From JADJWR01 sp963847675 (GTDB lineage: Bacteria; Pseudomonadota; Gammaproteobacteria; Burkholderiales; Burkholderiaceae_F), in NCBI GenBank assembly GCA_963847675.1, contig CAWKAP010000008.1:1-64000 (forward strand): 64,000 nucleotides of DNA, given 5' to 3'. This document shows positions 43,012 to 51,394 of the stretch, one piece after another (the first letter of the stretch is position 1; every line of letters starts with the position of its first letter). Below the pieces are notes generated by a model. That model saw only the letters and a program-made list of their open reading frames with translations. It did not search any database and had not been told where the DNA came from. The position numbers and the translations under genes were made by a program.

Positions 43012-43674
43012 CTATCGGCCCGGCGCCTGGCCCGGAATTTCCGAGGTCAGCACCGCGGGTCGCGGCGTCCGCCGGCGGCCGGCCTCGGACGGCGTGACGA
43101 CACCGAGCGAGACATGGAACTTGAACGCCTCGTCGACGCTCACGTCGACATCACGCAGTTCGGCCGGGTCGACCAGGATCACATAGCCCGAGGTCGGATT
43201 CGGCGCCGTCGGCACGTACACCGTGACCTTGTCATCGCCAACCAGCGGCCCCAGCCGCTCCCCGGGCGATCCGACCACGAAGGCCATCGTCCACTGGCCG
43301 CGCTGCGGGAACTCGACCAGCACCACCTTGCGGAACGCATTGCCCTTCTGCGCCAGCATGGTGTCCGACACCTGCTTGACGCTGGAATAGATCGAATTGA
43401 CGATCGGAATGCGCCCGACCAGCGCTTCCCACCATCGCAGGAGCCGCTGGCCGAGGAAGTTCCTTGCCAGCACGCCGGTGGCCAGGATCACCAGGAAGGA
43501 CAGCACCAGACCGAACCCCGGCAGGCGCATGCCGAACGCGATCTCCGGCCGCCACGCCTCCGGCAGCAGCAGAAGGGTGCGGTCCATCGTGCTGACGACG
43601 AAATCGATGATCCAGAGCGTGACCGCCAGCGGCAGCCAGATCAGCAGGCCCGTGATCAGGTACTTCTTCAGCAT
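43012..43674 (-). CDS. DUF502 family membrane protein
   Basis: Inner-membrane protein of 220 residues. Two hydrophobic segments (about 7-30, ITGLLIWLPLAVTLWIIDFVV, and 53-75, GLVLSFLVILATGVLA), then a cytoplasmic domain with RIPIVNSIYSSVKQVSDTM and VTVYVPTAPNPTSGYVILV. DUF502 is widespread and functionally undefined; it is nearly always next to fmdB and aspS in betaproteobacteria. MLKKYLITG at 43674 is the family's usual start. Confidence 0.9.
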   Translation of the reverse strand: MLKKYLITGLLIWLPLAVTLWIIDFVVSTMDRTLLLLPEAWRPEIAFGMRLPGFGLVLSFLVILATGVLARNFLGQRLLRWWEALVGRIPIVNSIYSSVKQVSDTMLAQKGNAFRKVVLVEFPQRGQWTMAFVVGSPGERLGPLVGDDKVTVYVPTAPNPTSGYVILVDPAELRDVDVSVDEAFKFHVSLGVVTPSEAGRRRTPRPAVLTSEIPGQAPGR

Positions 43675-43789
43675 GAACTGGCGGCGCTCGCGTGGGCGCT
43701 GAGCGCGCCGCACGCCGCGCACTGTCCTGGTTCAGCGGTGCGCATGGCGGTTGCCCGAGGACAGCGGACGCCGGTGGATCGGGGCGCGG

Positions 43790-44119
43790 CTACGTGCAGG
43801 CCGCACTACCGCCGCCGCTGGCCGCTGCCGCGGCCGCCGCGGGCTCGGCCGGCTTGGCGGCCGGCTCGGCTGGCGACTTGGCGTCGCCGCCGTCGGTTTT
43901 CGATTCGGCAGGCTGGCCGCCGGGCTTCGCCGCCGAGCCGTTCCTGAAGTCGGTCGCGTACCAGCCGCTGCCCTTCAACTGGAAGCCGGCGGCAGTCAGC
44001 TGCTTGGCGAACGACGCCGAGCCGCACGCCGGGCATTCGGTCAGCGGCGCATCGGAAACCTTCTGCAGCACGTCCTTTTCGTTCCCGCAGGACGAACACT
44101 TGTACGCGTATATCGGCAT
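43790..44119 (-). CDS. FmdB-family zinc-ribbon protein
   Basis: Protein of 109 residues. The N-terminal zinc ribbon MPIYAYKCSSCGNE with CxxC and the second knuckle ECPACGS are the FmdB/Cxxc_CxxC_SSSS domain; the C-terminus is an Ala/Pro/Lys-rich low-complexity tail (about 75-109). It is thought to be a small regulator or metal-binding protein and leads the fmdB-DUF502-aspS group. The tail ends SGGGSAACT; the Cys there may be incidental. Confidence 0.9.
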   Translation of the reverse strand: MPIYAYKCSSCGNEKDVLQKVSDAPLTECPACGSASFAKQLTAAGFQLKGSGWYATDFRNGSAAKPGGQPAESKTDGGDAKSPAEPAAKPAEPAAAAAAASGGGSAACT

Positions 44120-44325
44120 GGTGGCCTCGCAGATTCCGGTAACTGCCTGAATTGTAGGTGGACAAGACCCACTCGCCCGGGGCATATGGGGCCGGACGGG
44201 AATTTTCCAACGGTGCCGGCGGCAAGGCGCCGAAGCCGCCCGCGCAGGCTCCGGCACTTGGACATCGACCAGACCGTGCTGCACACTGCCGCGCTCGAAA
44301 GGGTTGAGAGACACGGGGAGACGTC

Positions 44326-45708
44326 ATGGCCACGAAGAACCGCGCCCGATTGCAGGACGCCCATGCCCGCGCCGCTGCCGCCGTCGAAAAATCGATGCTG
44401 CACAAGGTCAAGGTCGCGGTCAGCGACATCGACGGCGTGCTGCGCGGCAAGGTCCTGCACAAGGACAAATTCCTTTCCGCACTCGACGGCGGCTTCGGCT
44501 TCTGCGACGTCGTGTTCGGCTGGGACATGGCGGACGCCTGCTACGACAACGCGAAGCTCACCGGCTGGCAGCACGGCTTTCCGGATGCGCAGGTCCGCCT
44601 CGACCCGGCAACGATGCGCACCGTGCCCTGGGACGGCGGCATCCCGTTCTTCCTCGGCGAGTTCGTCACGGCCGACGGCGGTCCGCACCCGGCCTGCCCG
44701 CGGCAGACGCTGAAGCGGGTCCTGAAGCGTGCCGAGAAGCTCGGCGTGCAGCCGATGTGCGGGCTGGAGTTCGAGTGGTTCAACTTCCGCGAGACGCCGG
44801 CGAGCTGGGCTGCGAAGAAGGGCGTCGATCCGACGCCGCTCACGCCGGGCATGTTCGGCTACTCGCTCGCCCGCGCCAACGAGAACCGCGAGTACTTCAA
44901 CGCCCTGATGGACGAGCTGCTCGCCTTCGGCGTGCCGATCGAAGGGCTGCACACCGAGACCGGCCCGGGCGTCTACGAGGCGGCGATCCAGTTCTCCGAG
45001 GCGCTCGAGGCAGCCGACCGCGCGCTGCTGTTCAAGGCCGGCGCCAAGGAGATCGGCGCGCGCTTCGGCATCATCCCGAGCTTCATGGCCAAGTGGAGCC
45101 AGAGCTACCCCGGCTGCAGCGGACACGTGCACCAGTCGCTTTCGGACGGCAGGAAGAACCTCTTCTACGACGGCAAGGGCCGGCACGGGATGAGCAGGCT
45201 CTTCGAGAGCTTTCTCGCCGGACAGATTGCCGTCGCCATGGAATTCGCGCCGATGTTCTGGCCGACGATCAACAGCTACAAGCGGCTGGTCGACGGCTTC
45301 TGGGCGCCGGTCAAGCCGACCTGGGGTCTGGACAACCGCACGGCGAGCTTCCGCGTCATCTCCGGCGCTCCGAAGAGCACGCGCCTGGAGACGCGCTGCC
45401 CCGGTGCCGACATCAATCCCTACCTGGCCACTGCCGCGCTGCTCGCCGCCGGCCTGCATGGCGTGGAAAAGAACCTGAAGCTCACCGCACCGCCGATCAC
45501 CGGCACCAACGTCGGCGCCGAGAACATCCCGCGCGCACCGCGCTCGCTGGCCGCCAGCACGGAAATCTTCAAGCGCAGCGCCGTGGCGCGCGACTGGCTC
45601 GGCGACGACTTCGTCGAGCACTTCGCGCTGACCCGCGAGTGGGAATGGCGCCAATGGCAGGACGGCGTGACCGACTGGGAGCTGAAGCGGTACTTCGAGA
45701 TCGTCTGA
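44326..45708 (+). CDS. Glutamine-synthetase-family ligase (gamma-glutamyl-amine synthetase type)
   Basis: Protein of 460 residues. N-terminal beta-grasp part (KVKVAVSDIDGVLRGKVLHKDKF), then catalytic motifs GLEFEWF (metal Glu), TGPGVYEAAI, GCSGHVHQSL (ammonia/ATP His) and the last strand RLETRCPGADINPYLATAA. The missing adenylylation-type features and the N-terminus fit PuuA/GlnT/IpuC-like enzymes that link glutamate to an amine, not the main GlnA. Substrate unknown. It opens a plus-strand catabolic cluster that includes a PuuD-like hydrolase and an aldehyde dehydrogenase. Confidence 0.9.
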   Translation: MATKNRARLQDAHARAAAAVEKSMLHKVKVAVSDIDGVLRGKVLHKDKFLSALDGGFGFCDVVFGWDMADACYDNAKLTGWQHGFPDAQVRLDPATMRTVPWDGGIPFFLGEFVTADGGPHPACPRQTLKRVLKRAEKLGVQPMCGLEFEWFNFRETPASWAAKKGVDPTPLTPGMFGYSLARANENREYFNALMDELLAFGVPIEGLHTETGPGVYEAAIQFSEALEAADRALLFKAGAKEIGARFGIIPSFMAKWSQSYPGCSGHVHQSLSDGRKNLFYDGKGRHGMSRLFESFLAGQIAVAMEFAPMFWPTINSYKRLVDGFWAPVKPTWGLDNRTASFRVISGAPKSTRLETRCPGADINPYLATAALLAAGLHGVEKNLKLTAPPITGTNVGAENIPRAPRSLAASTEIFKRSAVARDWLGDDFVEHFALTREWEWRQWQDGVTDWELKRYFEIV

Positions 45709-45718
45709 GGTCGACACG

Positions 45719-46645
45719 ATGGCCAAGGTTGCAATCATCGGTTGCGGTGCGATGGGCTCGGTCTACGCGGCACTGATGGCCGACGCCGGACACGAGATTC
45801 AGGCGGTCACGCTCTGGCCGGACCATGCCGCGGCGATGGCCGAGCACGGCCTGCGTGTCGAAGGCGCCAGCGGCGACCGCACCGTGCGGCTGCACGCCGC
45901 CACAACGACCGACGGCATCGGGCCGTGCGACCTGGTGATCATCGCGACCAAGGCCTTCGACGTCGAAGCCGCGGCGCGCGCGGCGCTGCCGCTGCTGGCC
46001 GGGCACACGGTCGTACAGACGATCCAGAACGGGCTGGGCTCGGCCGAGCGAGTCGCGCCGATCGTGGGCGCCGACCGGCTCGCGGTGGGCGTGGTCGGCG
46101 GCTTCGGCGCGTCGCTGCGCGCGCCCGGCCACGTGCACCACAACGGCATGGAGATGGTGCGCTTCGGATCCTATGCCGGGCTTCCCCGTGCGTCGCTTGA
46201 AACCGGCGCGGCGGTCTGGACGTCGGCCGGCTTCAAGGTCGCGCTTTTCGACGACGTGCGGCGAATGGTCTGGGAAAAGCTGATCATGAACGTGACCTTC
46301 TCGGGTACCTGCTGCCTGACCGGCATGACGATCGGCGAGGCGATGCGCGACGCCAACGCCTGGCAGGTGGCACGCGGCTGCGCCGAGGAGGCAATTGCGG
46401 TCGCCGCGGCGGCGGGGATCCGGCTCGAGGTCGGCAACCCGATCGAGCACATCCGCCATCTAGGTGGTCGCATTCCCGACGCGCGACCGTCGATGCTGCT
46501 CGATCATTTGGCGCGACGGCGCTCGGAGATCGACGTGATCAACGGGTCGATCCCGCGCGAGGGCAGGAAGGTGGGCGTGGCGACGCCGGTGAACGAGACG
46601 GTCGTCGCGCTGGTGAAGGCCCGCGAGGCGGGGTTCCCGGCCTGA
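45719..46645 (+). CDS. Ketopantoate-reductase-like (ApbA/PanE) dehydrogenase
   Basis: Protein of 308 residues. NADP-binding motif IIGCGAMGS (about 6-14), IIATKAFDV, then KLIMNVTFSGTCCLTGMT with the catalytic Lys, and the helical C-terminal domain ending RRRSEIDVINGSIPREGRKVG with the usual NGxI motif. True PanE makes pantoate; this copy, 10 bases after the GS-like gene, more likely reduces a 2-oxo acid of the catabolic route (inference). The sequence alone cannot decide. Confidence 0.88.
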   Translation: MAKVAIIGCGAMGSVYAALMADAGHEIQAVTLWPDHAAAMAEHGLRVEGASGDRTVRLHAATTTDGIGPCDLVIIATKAFDVEAAARAALPLLAGHTVVQTIQNGLGSAERVAPIVGADRLAVGVVGGFGASLRAPGHVHHNGMEMVRFGSYAGLPRASLETGAAVWTSAGFKVALFDDVRRMVWEKLIMNVTFSGTCCLTGMTIGEAMRDANAWQVARGCAEEAIAVAAAAGIRLEVGNPIEHIRHLGGRIPDARPSMLLDHLARRRSEIDVINGSIPREGRKVGVATPVNETVVALVKAREAGFPA

Positions 46646-46688
46646 GCCGGGCCTCTGGTCGTTTTCCGCAGGATCAGCGTCTTTTCGA

Positions 46689-48332
46689 ATGAACGATTCG
46701 GCCCGCGACGCCGTTTCGCCTGGGTTGGGGCAATTCACGCATCGCGCGCGTTCGTTCACGCGCGTCATAGCTTGCTGCGCCGTGCTGCTCACCGCGATAT
46801 TCGCAGCGGCGCCGGTGCCCGCGAAGACGCTGCGCTTCGCCAGCGCCTTCGATCCGCAATCGATGGACCCGCACGCACTCGCCTTGCTGTACCAGTCGCG
46901 GGTGGTGACGCAGGTCTACGAATCGCTGGTCAACCGCGACCGCGAGTTCCGGCTCGAGCCGTCGCTGGCGACGTCGTGGCGGATGCTCGATGCGCGCACC
47001 TGGCGCTTCGCGCTGCGGCCGAATGTGAAGTTCCACGACGACACGCCGCTCACCGCCGACGACGTGGTCTTCTCGATCGAGCGCGCGCTCGCCAGGACTT
47101 CGCAGCGTGCCTTCCAGCTGCGCGGCGTGACCGGCGCGCGCAAGGTCGACGACCTGACGGTCGACGTGCTGCTGTCCGCCCCCGATGCGGTGCTGCCGGA
47201 GAAACTGATCTTCATCGGCATCATGAGCCGGTCCTGGGCCGAGAAGCACGGCGTGACGCAGCCGCAGGACGTCAATGCGAAACAGGAGACCTTCGCTGTC
47301 CGCAATGCGAACGGCACCGGCCCATTCATGCTCAGGCGTTACGAGCCGGACACGCGGCTGGTGCTGGCCGCCAACCCCAACTGGTGGGGCCACGGCACTG
47401 CATTCGGAGGCGGCAACGTGACCGAGATCACCTACACGGTGATCCAGTCCGACGCCACGCGGATGGCGGCGCTGGCCACCGGCGAGGCGGATTTCGTGAT
47501 CGACCCGCCGTTCCAGGACGTGGCGCGGCTCGCGCAGGACAAGCGGCTGAAATTCGCCTCGACTTCGGACATCGGCACGCAGTACCTCGGCTTCGACCAG
47601 GCGCGCGCCGAGCTCGAAACGAGCGACGTCAAGGGCCGCAACCCGTTCAAGGACCTGCGCGTGCGCAAGGCCGTGTACCAGGCCATCGACATCGACACGA
47701 TCGTCGCCAAGGTGCTGCGCGGCCAGGCCACGCCGACCGGCTCGTTCGTATCGGCGCGCGTCGACGGCCATTTGCCCGAGCTCGACCGCAGGCTGCCGTA
47801 CGACCCGGCCGCGGCACGCGCGCTCTTGAAGGAGGCCGGTTACGCGAACGGCTTCTCGGTGCAGCTCGACTGCGTCAACGTCACCTTCCGCGCCGCGGTT
47901 TGCCAGGCGATCACCGCGATGCTGGCCCAGGTCGGCATCCGTGCCACGTTTCAGCCGGCGCCGAGCGCGCTGTTCTTTCCCAAGCTGACGCAGGCGACGA
48001 CGAGTTTCTTCGAATTCGGCTGGATTCCGACGACCGACGCCTGGTCGATGCTCAACTCGATCGTGCGCAGCTACGACGGCACCGGCGCCGGCGCCTTCAA
48101 CGGCGGCCGCTACTCGAACGCGAAGCTCGATGCGCTGATCGACGCCATCCGCGTCGAGCCCGACCTCGCCCGCCGCAGGCAGCTGGTCGGCGAGGCGCTG
48201 CGGCTGATGAACGACGATCTGCCGCTGCTGCCGCTGTACCGGCGCAGGATCAACTGGGTGATGCGGCCGAACATCCATGTGACGCCGTGGCCGAACGACA
48301 TCCTCGAACTGCGCTTCGTGCGCATCGACTGA
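46689..48332 (+). CDS. ABC transporter solute-binding protein (family 5, Dpp/Opp type)
   Basis: Periplasmic binding protein of 547 residues. An N-terminal segment with a hydrophobic core (about 26-43, VIACCAVLLTAIFAAAPVPA) precedes LRFASAFDPQSMDPHAL and the family text TWRFALRPNVKFHDDTPLTADDVVFSIERA. The end is LPLYRRRINWVMRP. These proteins bind peptides, opines, heme or glycosides. No permease or ATPase genes are in the window, so it must use a distant transporter or the rest has been lost. Its place in the amine cluster suggests uptake of the substrate. Confidence 0.9.
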   Translation: MNDSARDAVSPGLGQFTHRARSFTRVIACCAVLLTAIFAAAPVPAKTLRFASAFDPQSMDPHALALLYQSRVVTQVYESLVNRDREFRLEPSLATSWRMLDARTWRFALRPNVKFHDDTPLTADDVVFSIERALARTSQRAFQLRGVTGARKVDDLTVDVLLSAPDAVLPEKLIFIGIMSRSWAEKHGVTQPQDVNAKQETFAVRNANGTGPFMLRRYEPDTRLVLAANPNWWGHGTAFGGGNVTEITYTVIQSDATRMAALATGEADFVIDPPFQDVARLAQDKRLKFASTSDIGTQYLGFDQARAELETSDVKGRNPFKDLRVRKAVYQAIDIDTIVAKVLRGQATPTGSFVSARVDGHLPELDRRLPYDPAAARALLKEAGYANGFSVQLDCVNVTFRAAVCQAITAMLAQVGIRATFQPAPSALFFPKLTQATTSFFEFGWIPTTDAWSMLNSIVRSYDGTGAGAFNGGRYSNAKLDALIDAIRVEPDLARRRQLVGEALRLMNDDLPLLPLYRRRINWVMRPNIHVTPWPNDILELRFVRID

Positions 48333-48453
48333 CCGCCGACCACGCCGCCGATCGCCGTCGAGTATCGTAACGGCCGCTTCGCGCGGACCGCGTCGAACGC
48401 GTCCGCCCGGCGACCCGCCCGGCGCGATCCGCCGACCCGAAGGGACTGCCCGC

Positions 48454-49588
48454 ATGACCATCGCCCACTTCTCCTTTCCCACCACGATCCACTTCGGCCC
48501 AGGCAGCCGCAAGCTCGCCGGGGCGCACCTGCGCGACCGCGGGCTGAAGCGGCCGCTGATCGTCACCGACCGCGCGCTGGCCTCGCTGCCGGTACTGGCC
48601 GAGTTCATGACGCACCTGCAGACCGGGCTCGACGTCGGCGTTTACTCGGGCGTGTACGGCAACCCGACCGCGGCGCAGGTGATGGACGGCGCGGTCGCGT
48701 TCCGCACGCACCGCGCCGACTGCGTGATCGGCTTCGGCGGCGGCGCCGCGCTCGACGTTGCCAAGGTGGTGGCGCTGATGGCCGTGCACGAGGGCCACGT
48801 GCTCGAGTACGCGTGGGACCACCCGCAGGTGCGGCCGATCGCCGAGGCGCTGCCGTACTTCGTCGCCCTGCCGACCACCAGCGGCACCGGCTCGGAGGTC
48901 GGCCGCTCGAGCGTGGTGTCCGAGGACGACACGCACCTGAAGCGGATCGTCTTCTCGCCGAAGCTGCTGGCGAAGGTGGTCTTCGCCGACCCGGAACTGA
49001 CCCTCGCCTTGCCGGCGAATGTCACCGCCGCAACCGGCATGGACGCGCTGACGCACAACGTCGAGAGCTACCTGTCGCCGGCCTACCACCCGCTGTGCGA
49101 CGGCATCGCGCTCGAAGGCACGCGCATCGCCGCGCGCGCGCTCGCCGCCGCCGTGCGCGAGCCGGGCAACCTCGCCGCGCGAAGCGACATGATGATGGCC
49201 TCGATGATGGGCGCGATCGCCTTCCAGAAGGACCTCGGCGCGGTCCACTCCTGCGCGCACGCGCTCGGCGCCGTGTGCGACCTGCACCACGGCCTGGCCA
49301 ACGCGCTGATGATCGAGCCGGTGCTGCGCTTCAACCTCGAGGGCGCACCGGAGAAGTTCGCCGAACTGGCGCATGCCGTGGGCGCCGGCGGCGGCGAAGC
49401 GTTCGTGCCCTGGCTGGCGACACTGAAGCGCGAGATCGGCTATCGCGCCGAACCTCGCCGCGGTCGGGGTGAAGCGCGAGCAGATCGGTCGGCTGGTCGA
49501 GATCGCCGAACGCGACATCTGCCACCAGACCAACCCGCGGCCGTGCACGCGCGCCGACTTCACGCGCTTCTTCGAACAGGCGCTTTGA
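48454..49588 (+). CDS. Iron-containing alcohol dehydrogenase, frameshifted near C-terminus
   Basis: Group III (Fe-dependent) alcohol dehydrogenase of about 377 residues when repaired. NAD motif GFGGGAALDVAK, LPTTSGTGSEVGRSSVVS, metal-ligand region AATGMDALTHNVESYLSP and HSCAHALGAVCDLHHGLANAL. After about residue 330 the frame breaks: one extra C near 49450 separates KREIGYRA from NLAAVGVKREQIGRLVEIAE, and the normal end RADFTRFFEQAL stops at TGA 49586-49588. Without repair it reads a wrong tail to 49593. The single indel is probably a sequence error. Likely converts a hydroxylated intermediate to an aldehyde for the ALDH downstream. Confidence 0.86.
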
Positions 49589-49628
49589 GATGAAGCCGCC
49601 GCCGCGCTCGCTTTCTGCCCGCCGCGGG

Positions 49629-49669
49629 GCATGTCAGTGGCTTCGGGCGGCCGGGCGTTACTGACATGC
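49629..49669. promoter_or_regulatory. 10-bp inverted repeat covering the puuD-like start codon
   Basis: GCATGTCAGT and ACTGACATGC pair perfectly around a 21-base GC-rich spacer. The right arm contains the ATG (49666-49668) of the gamma-glutamyl hydrolase gene, and no ribosome site is visible before it. It could be an operator or an mRNA hairpin hiding the start codon. Confidence 0.65.
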
Positions 49670-50436
49670 CGCAGCGCCTGAAGATCGGCGTCTCGGCCTG
49701 CTTCTTCCACGCCGATCCCGAACGGCCCGTGTTCACCGGCAAGACGCTGCAGTACGTCGAGCAGTCGATCGCGCACTGGGTGCAGTCGCAGGGGGCGCTG
49801 GCGCTGGTGATCCCGTCGCCCGACGGCGACACCCGCCGCGGCGACGTCAGCCTCGACCACTACGCGGAACTGCTCGACGGCCTCGTGCTGGAAGGCGGCT
49901 CCGACATGTGGCCGGGCAGCTACGGCGAGGAGCCGCTGCGACCGGAGTGGAGCGGCGACCGCGTCCGCGACGGCTACGAGATCGCCCTGCTGCGCGCCTT
50001 CGTCGCCCGCCGCAAGCCGGTGCTCGGCGTCTGCCGTGGGCTGCAGGTGCTGAACGTCGCCTACGGCGGCACGCTGTACCAGGACCTGGCGCTGCAGCGG
50101 CCGGGGCCGCTGTTCCATCGCAGCGCGCAGCTTTACGACCGCAACCACCACCAGATCGAGATCGTGCCCGAGTCGCGGCTCGCGCAGCTCTATCCTGGAC
50201 CGAGCTCGCCGGCCGTGAACAGCGTGCACCACCAGGGCATCAAGGACCTGGCGACGGGCTTCGTTGTCGAGGCGTGCGCGCCCGACGGTGTGATCGAGGC
50301 ATTCCGCCACGTCGGCGAGTCGTACGTGGCAGGCGTGCAGTGGCACCCGGAATTCCACGTTGGCGAGAATGCGCACCTGCTCGACGGCGCGCCGCTGCTC
50401 GCCGACTTCATGGCCGCATGTCGCGCGGTCCGATGA
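49666..50436 (+). CDS. PuuD-like gamma-glutamyl-amine hydrolase (class I GATase fold)
   Basis: Protein of 256 residues. Class I glutamine amidotransferase fold with nucleophile Cys123 in GVCRGLQVLN and catalytic His227/Glu229 in VQWHPEFH; the entry text VLEGGSDMWPGSYGE is typical of PuuD-type hydrolases. These cleave gamma-glutamyl amides such as gamma-glutamyl-GABA. Downstream of the GS-like ligase, it would remove the glutamyl group again after the amine is oxidised (inference from the Puu and Ipu pathways). The start lies in an inverted repeat. Confidence 0.9.
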   Translation: MPQRLKIGVSACFFHADPERPVFTGKTLQYVEQSIAHWVQSQGALALVIPSPDGDTRRGDVSLDHYAELLDGLVLEGGSDMWPGSYGEEPLRPEWSGDRVRDGYEIALLRAFVARRKPVLGVCRGLQVLNVAYGGTLYQDLALQRPGPLFHRSAQLYDRNHHQIEIVPESRLAQLYPGPSSPAVNSVHHQGIKDLATGFVVEACAPDGVIEAFRHVGESYVAGVQWHPEFHVGENAHLLDGAPLLADFMAACRAVR

Positions 50437-50458
50437 AGGACACCTCCCGGAGACTCCG

Positions 50459-51358
50459 ATGGAAGATCGCTTCGAAACGCTGACCTACGGCAAGGACGAG
50501 CGCAATCCCCGCATCGCCCGCATCACGCTGAACCGTCCGGACCGCCTCAACGCGATCAGCCCGCAGATGCCCGGCGAAATCCGGCGCGCGGTGCAGCGGG
50601 CCAACGACGACGACGAGGTGCACGTGATCGTCGTGCAGGGCGCGGGCCGCGCCTTCTGCGCCGGCTACGACATGAAGGAATCGGCCGAGCAGCCCGAGGC
50701 GCACGAATGGCTGCAGAACGAGACGCCGTGGGATCCGATGGTCGATTACCGGTGGATGAAGGGCGCCACCGACGACATCATGAGCTTGTGGCGCAGCCAC
50801 AAGCCGACGATCTGTCGCGTGCAGCAGTACGCGCTCGCCGGCGGCTCGGACATCGCGCTGTCGTGCGACCTGCTGGTGATGGAGACGACCGCGCGGATCG
50901 GCTACATGCCGACCCGCGTCTGGGGCTGCCCCAGCACCGCAATGTGGCTGTACCGGGTCGGCATGCAGCACGCCAAACGGCTGCTGTTCACCGGCGATAC
51001 GATCGATGGCGTCACGGCCAAGGAATGGGGCCTGGCGATCGAGGCGGTGCCGCCGGGAGAACTCGATGCGACGGTCGACGCGCTGGCCGAGCGCATCGCC
51101 GGCGTCCCGCGCGGGCAGCTGATGATGCAGAAGCTGATGATCAACCAGGCCTACGAGAACATGGGCCTGGCAAGCACGCAGATGATCGCCACCGTATTCG
51201 ACGGCATCACGAGGCACAATCCCGAGGGCGTGTGGTTCCGCGCCCATGCGGAGAAGCACGGCTTTCACTCGGCAGTCGAGTGGCGCGACTCCGGGCGCCC
51301 GATTCCCGAGGGCGACGAGGCGCGCCGCCTGGCGCGGGAACTGCGCGGCGAGAAGTAG
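50459..51358 (+). CDS. Enoyl-CoA hydratase/isomerase family protein
   Basis: Crotonase-fold protein of 299 residues. The oxyanion-hole motifs are RAFCAGYDMKE (about 65-75) and YALAGGSDIALSCDLLV (about 125-141), followed by GYMPTRVWGCPS. The C-terminal 60 residues are longer than in the typical hydratase. The exact reaction is not readable; the cluster context suggests processing of a CoA ester from the amine skeleton. CTCCCGGAGACTCCG carries a ribosome site (GGAG) 8 bases before the ATG. Confidence 0.87.
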   Translation: MEDRFETLTYGKDERNPRIARITLNRPDRLNAISPQMPGEIRRAVQRANDDDEVHVIVVQGAGRAFCAGYDMKESAEQPEAHEWLQNETPWDPMVDYRWMKGATDDIMSLWRSHKPTICRVQQYALAGGSDIALSCDLLVMETTARIGYMPTRVWGCPSTAMWLYRVGMQHAKRLLFTGDTIDGVTAKEWGLAIEAVPPGELDATVDALAERIAGVPRGQLMMQKLMINQAYENMGLASTQMIATVFDGITRHNPEGVWFRAHAEKHGFHSAVEWRDSGRPIPEGDEARRLARELRGEK

Positions 51359-51394
51359 CCTGCTCCTTCCGATTCACCTTTCTGGTTGCCGCCG

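Noticed and set aside
46674..48608. 644-codon open frame on the minus strand
   Set aside because: It is antisense to the solute-binding protein. Composition is typical of a shadow frame in high-GC DNA.
48250..50376. 708-codon open frame on the minus strand
   Set aside because: It is antisense to the alcohol dehydrogenase and the PuuD-like gene; no domain or ribosome site.
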